In this document: positions 3,305 to 5,619 of the stretch, piece by piece
Layout of the letters: each line of letters begins with the position of its first letter
Position numbering within the stretch: the first letter of the stretch is position 1
Source of the DNA: Acidobacteriota bacterium
Lineage (GTDB): Bacteria > Acidobacteriota > Terriglobia > Terriglobales > Acidobacteriaceae
DNA length: 5,619 nt
NCBI GenBank assembly: GCA_021779695.1
Contig: JAJYAE010000293.1
Location: 1 to 5,619 of the forward strand
Direction of reading: 5' to 3'
Program-made: the position numbers and the translations under genes
Notes under the pieces: model-generated
The model's database searches: none
Told to the model about the DNA's origin: nothing
The model's input: the letters and a program-made list of their open reading frames with translations, nothing else

Positions 3305-5619
3305 GTGAGCACTTTTTCCATTCTTTCCAACGCCGCGCCGCTCGCGCATGAGGCCTTCACCGCCCACCGCGAGTTGGAAGCCCGCCTCCGCGCCACCTTC
3401 CACGGCGATGTCCTCTTTGACCTGGGCTCGCGCGCCCTCTACGCAACCGACTCTTCCAACTACCGCCAGCTTCCCATCGGCGTCCTCTACCCGCGCGACG
3501 CCGCCGACGTCGAAGCCGCTCTCGCCGCCTGCCGCGACACCGGAGCCGCCGTCCTTCCGCGCGGCGCAGGCACCTCGCTCGCCGGCCAGACCACCAACGT
3601 CGCCGTCGTCTTCGACTACTCGCGCTTCATGAACCGCCTCGACGCCATCGACCCCGAGGCCAGGCTCGCCCGCGTCCAACCCGGCATCGTCCTTGACCGC
3701 CTCCGCGACGCCGCCGAGCTCCACCACCTTACCTACGGCCCCGATCCCGCCACGCACTCCCGCTGCACTCTCGGCGGCATGATCGGCAACAACAGTTGCG
3801 GCGTCCACGGGCTCATGGCCGGCAAAGTCGTCGACAACGTTGAATCCCTCGACATCGTCCTCTACGACGGCACCCGCATGACCGTCGGCCGCACCAGCGA
3901 TGCCGAGCTCGAGCGCCTCATCCGCGCCGGCGGCCGCATCGGCAGCATCTACGCCGGCCTTAGCCGGATTCGCGAAAAATACTCGTCCGAGATCAATAAA
4001 AGATTTCCGCGCATCCCGCGTCGCGTCTCCGGCTACAACCTCGACGAGCTCCTGCCCGAGCGCGGCTTCCATGTCGCCCGCGCCCTCGTCGGCAGTGAAG
4101 GCACCTGCGTCAACGTCCTCTCCGCCACGCTCAACCTCACCGCCAGCCCGCCCCATCGCGTTCTCACCGTCCTCGGATTCCCCGATGGCTTTCTCGCCGC
4201 AGACGCCGTTCCGCTCGCGCTCGAACACAGCCCCATCGGCCTCGAAGGCTTCGATCATCTCCTCGTCCAGTTCATGCGCCGCAAAGGCCTCGCGCTGCGC
4301 GATCTCGAACAGCTCCCGCCCGGCGTCGGCTTTCTTCTCGTCGAAATGGGCGCATGGTCCGCCGAAGAAGCCCGCGCCAAAGCCGAAGCCCTCGTCCGCG
4401 CCGCGCAATCCTGGCCCGCGCCGCCCGCCGCGCACATCTGCTCACCCGCTGAAGCTGCCTCCGTCTGGCATGTCCGCGAGTCCGCCCTCGGCGCCGTCGT
4501 CTTCGTCCCCGGCGAGCCCAACCGCTGGGAAGGATGGGAAGATGCCGCCGTTCCGCCCGCGCGCCTCGGCGAATACCTCCGCCGCATCACCGCGCTCATG
4601 GCCGAGTACGGCTACAGCAGTCCGCTCTACGGCCACTACGGACAGGGCTGCATCCACATGCGCATCAACTTCGACTTCGACACGCCGCAGGGCCTGCGCG
4701 ACTTCCGTGAGTTCCTCGACCGCGCCACTGACGTCGTCCTCTCCGTCGGCGGCTCCCTCAGTGGCGAACACGGCGACGGACAGGCGCGCGGCGCTCTGCT
4801 GCCCAAGATGTTCGGTCCCGAACTAATGAACGCCTTCCGTGAGTTCAAGATCCTCTGGGACCCTGACAACCGCATGAATCCCGGCAAGCTCATTGACGCT
4901 GTCCGCGTCTACGACCCCGTCGAAAACCTCCGCCACATCCCCGCCACGCCACATAAGGACATGGGTGCCCCCGGTCTCGCTTCTGAGACCGGGGGAACCA
5001 AAGCCCATCCATCATCAAAGCCGGGTGCCCCAGAGCCTGTCCTGAGCTCGGCGAAGGATCTCGCTTCTGAGACCTGGGAAACCCACTTCGTCTTCTCGAA
5101 AGACAACGGCTCCTTCGCCCACGCCGCCGACCGATGCGTCGGTGTCGGCTCCTGCCGCAACACCACCGGCGGCGTCATGTGTCCCAGTTACCGCGCCACT
5201 GGCCTCGAGCAGCACTCCACCCGCGGCCGCGCCCGCCTGCTCTGGGAGATGCTCTCCGGCTCTCTGCGCGAGCAAGGCTTCCAGAGCGAAGCCGTCCACG
5301 ACGCGCTCGACCTCTGCCTCAGCTGCAAAGCCTGCAAGTCCGAGTGTCCAGTGCAGGTCGATATGGCCGCCTACAAGTCCGAGTTCCTCGCGCAGCGCTA
5401 CAAGGGCCGTCTGCACCCGCTCCAGCACTACATCTTCGGCTTTGCAGACCGCCTCGCCCGCTTCGGCTCTCTCACGCCCGCGCTCACCAACGCGCTCCTC
5501 ACCGGCCCGCTCACCAGCCCGCTCATCAAACACATCGCCGGCGTCGCGCGGGAGCGCCAGTTGCCACGCCTCGCAGACAAGAGCTACGTCAAATCAAGAA
5601 AGCTTGACCTATCGAATGA
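3305..5619 (+). CDS. FAD-linked oxidase / Fe-S fusion protein (YdiJ-like D-2-hydroxyacid dehydrogenase), 3'-partial
   Basis: The frame is open from 3260 to the last base; 771 codons lie in the window and no stop is reached. The start is GTG 3305: it is the only usable start after the TGA at 3257, and the next in-frame ATG is codon 109. Residues about 35-280 form the FAD-binding (PCMH-type) domain, with PRGAGTSLAGQT (85-96), CTLGGMIGNNSCG (154-166) and GSEGT (263-267). Residues about 285-535 form the FAD-oxidase C-terminal domain with GSLSGEHGDG (483-492), where H489 and neighbours are the usual active-site/metal motif. Residues 553-593 are an unusual repeat-derived linker. A ferredoxin-type module follows, with C611, C617 and C626 (CVGVGSC, MCPS) and then C671, C674, C677 and C681 (CLSCKACKSECP). 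Relatives of about 1,000 residues go on to two cysteine-rich CCG domains, which would lie beyond the window. The family oxidises D-2-hydroxyacids (lactate, glycolate, 2-hydroxyglutarate) and passes electrons via Fe-S clusters to the respiratory chain; the exact substrate is not determinable here. Confidence 0.9.
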   Translation, partial: MSTFSILSNAAPLAHEAFTAHRELEARLRATFHGDVLFDLGSRALYATDSSNYRQLPIGVLYPRDAADVEAALAACRDTGAAVLPRGAGTSLAGQTTNVAVVFDYSRFMNRLDAIDPEARLARVQPGIVLDRLRDAAELHHLTYGPDPATHSRCTLGGMIGNNSCGVHGLMAGKVVDNVESLDIVLYDGTRMTVGRTSDAELERLIRAGGRIGSIYAGLSRIREKYSSEINKRFPRIPRRVSGYNLDELLPERGFHVARALVGSEGTCVNVLSATLNLTASPPHRVLTVLGFPDGFLAADAVPLALEHSPIGLEGFDHLLVQFMRRKGLALRDLEQLPPGVGFLLVEMGAWSAEEARAKAEALVRAAQSWPAPPAAHICSPAEAASVWHVRESALGAVVFVPGEPNRWEGWEDAAVPPARLGEYLRRITALMAEYGYSSPLYGHYGQGCIHMRINFDFDTPQGLRDFREFLDRATDVVLSVGGSLSGEHGDGQARGALLPKMFGPELMNAFREFKILWDPDNRMNPGKLIDAVRVYDPVENLRHIPATPHKDMGAPGLASETGGTKAHPSSKPGAPEPVLSSAKDLASETWETHFVFSKDNGSFAHAADRCVGVGSCRNTTGGVMCPSYRATGLEQHSTRGRARLLWEMLSGSLREQGFQSEAVHDALDLCLSCKACKSECPVQVDMAAYKSEFLAQRYKGRLHPLQHYIFGFADRLARFGSLTPALTNALLTGPLTSPLIKHIAGVARERQLPRLADKSYVKSRKLDLSN
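4963..4999. repeat. REP-like hairpin element 1, inside the oxidase gene
   Basis: A perfect 11-bp inverted repeat, CCCCCGGTCTC (4968-4978) and GAGACCGGGGG (4985-4995), surrounds the 6-nt loop GCTTCT. After one G/A mismatch the pairing continues as GGT (4964-4966) with ACC (4997-4999). It begins with GGGTGCCCC, which recurs in element 2. In the gene's frame it reads GAPGLASETGGT. It sits just after the flavin half ends (VYDPVENLR) and before the Fe-S half. The GGGTGCCCC...CTTCTGAGA style resembles dispersed intergenic repeats recalled from Acidobacteriaceae genomes; this was not searched. Confidence 0.7.
5023..5085. repeat. REP-like element 2, a longer copy with a 24-bp in-frame insertion
   Basis: The ends pair as GGGT (5023-5026) with ACCC (5081-5084) and CCCAG (5029-5033) with CTGGG (5074-5078), around a 2x2 internal loop. 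Its core at 5057-5074 matches element 1 (4973-4990) at 17 of 18 positions, and both begin with GGGTGCCCC. Compared with element 1, bases 5033-5056 (24 nt, 8 codons) are extra. They contain GCCTGTCCTGAGC and end in GAAG, leading into GA, which resembles another widespread repeat core (GTCCTGAGCTTGTCGAAGGA, recalled, not searched). It lies in the same reading frame as element 1, so both encode the peptide LASET. Confidence 0.65.

Noticed and set aside
3185..4435. A 416-codon minus-strand open frame opposite the oxidase gene
   Set aside because: It lies entirely antisense to clear FAD-domain motifs and its product is a low-complexity Gly/Ala/Glu/Asp-rich chain, typical of the mirror frame of GC-rich genes with C-ending codons.
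3900..4826. A 308-codon + strand frame (and a shorter one at 3348-3632) offset from the oxidase frame
   Set aside because: Product is a Ser/Pro/Ala-rich repetitive chain without domains; it is a shifted reading of the same gene.

Overview
The window is GC-rich bacterial DNA. Its codon use is heavily biased to C/G third positions, two genes have no Shine-Dalgarno site, and its protein families are a secreted M28 peptidase, a secreted NodB-type deacetylase and an FAD/Fe-S dehydrogenase. Together with REP-like hairpins of the GGGTGCCCC type, this suggests an Acidobacteriota soil bacterium (Terriglobia, such as the Edaphobacter/Granulicella/Terriglobus group). That placement is an inference from style and recall, not from a search.

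Layout, left to right: a complete tRNA-Arg(CCG) with encoded CCA lies on the + strand. An intrinsic terminator follows, oriented for the minus strand. It ends a minus-strand gene for a secreted M28 zinc peptidase with a PA domain (carboxypeptidase Q-like). A short divergent intergenic region of about 100 bp follows. Then comes a + strand gene for a secreted polysaccharide deacetylase with all the main NodB motifs. About 545 bp of non-coding DNA follow, unusually structured: C-runs (a G-quadruplex candidate on the minus strand), an AT-rich T-tract island with a TTGCAC repeat, and two overlapping hairpins. The last gene is the largest in the window. It starts at GTG 3305 and is still open at the final base, so it is a 3'-partial gene. 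It encodes an FAD-linked oxidase fused to a ferredoxin-type Fe-S module (YdiJ/GlcD-GlcF-like D-2-hydroxyacid dehydrogenase).

The most unusual signal is inside that last gene. Two related REP-like hairpin elements lie 60 bp apart in the same reading frame, exactly in the linker between the flavin half and the Fe-S half. They appear to have added about 41 codons without breaking the protein. The second copy looks like the first with a further 24-bp in-frame insertion.

The two secreted hydrolases probably serve extracellular scavenging (peptides; acetylated glycans or cell-wall polymers). The flavin/Fe-S enzyme probably passes electrons from a 2-hydroxyacid into respiration. Nothing indicates a single operon: the genes are divergent or separated by long gaps. 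Two further general signals stand out. The + strand is C-rich and G-poor in genes of both directions, as expected from a replication-strand bias. TACxAT-like hexamers sit exactly 6 nt before start codons that lack Shine-Dalgarno sites, as expected for leaderless transcription.
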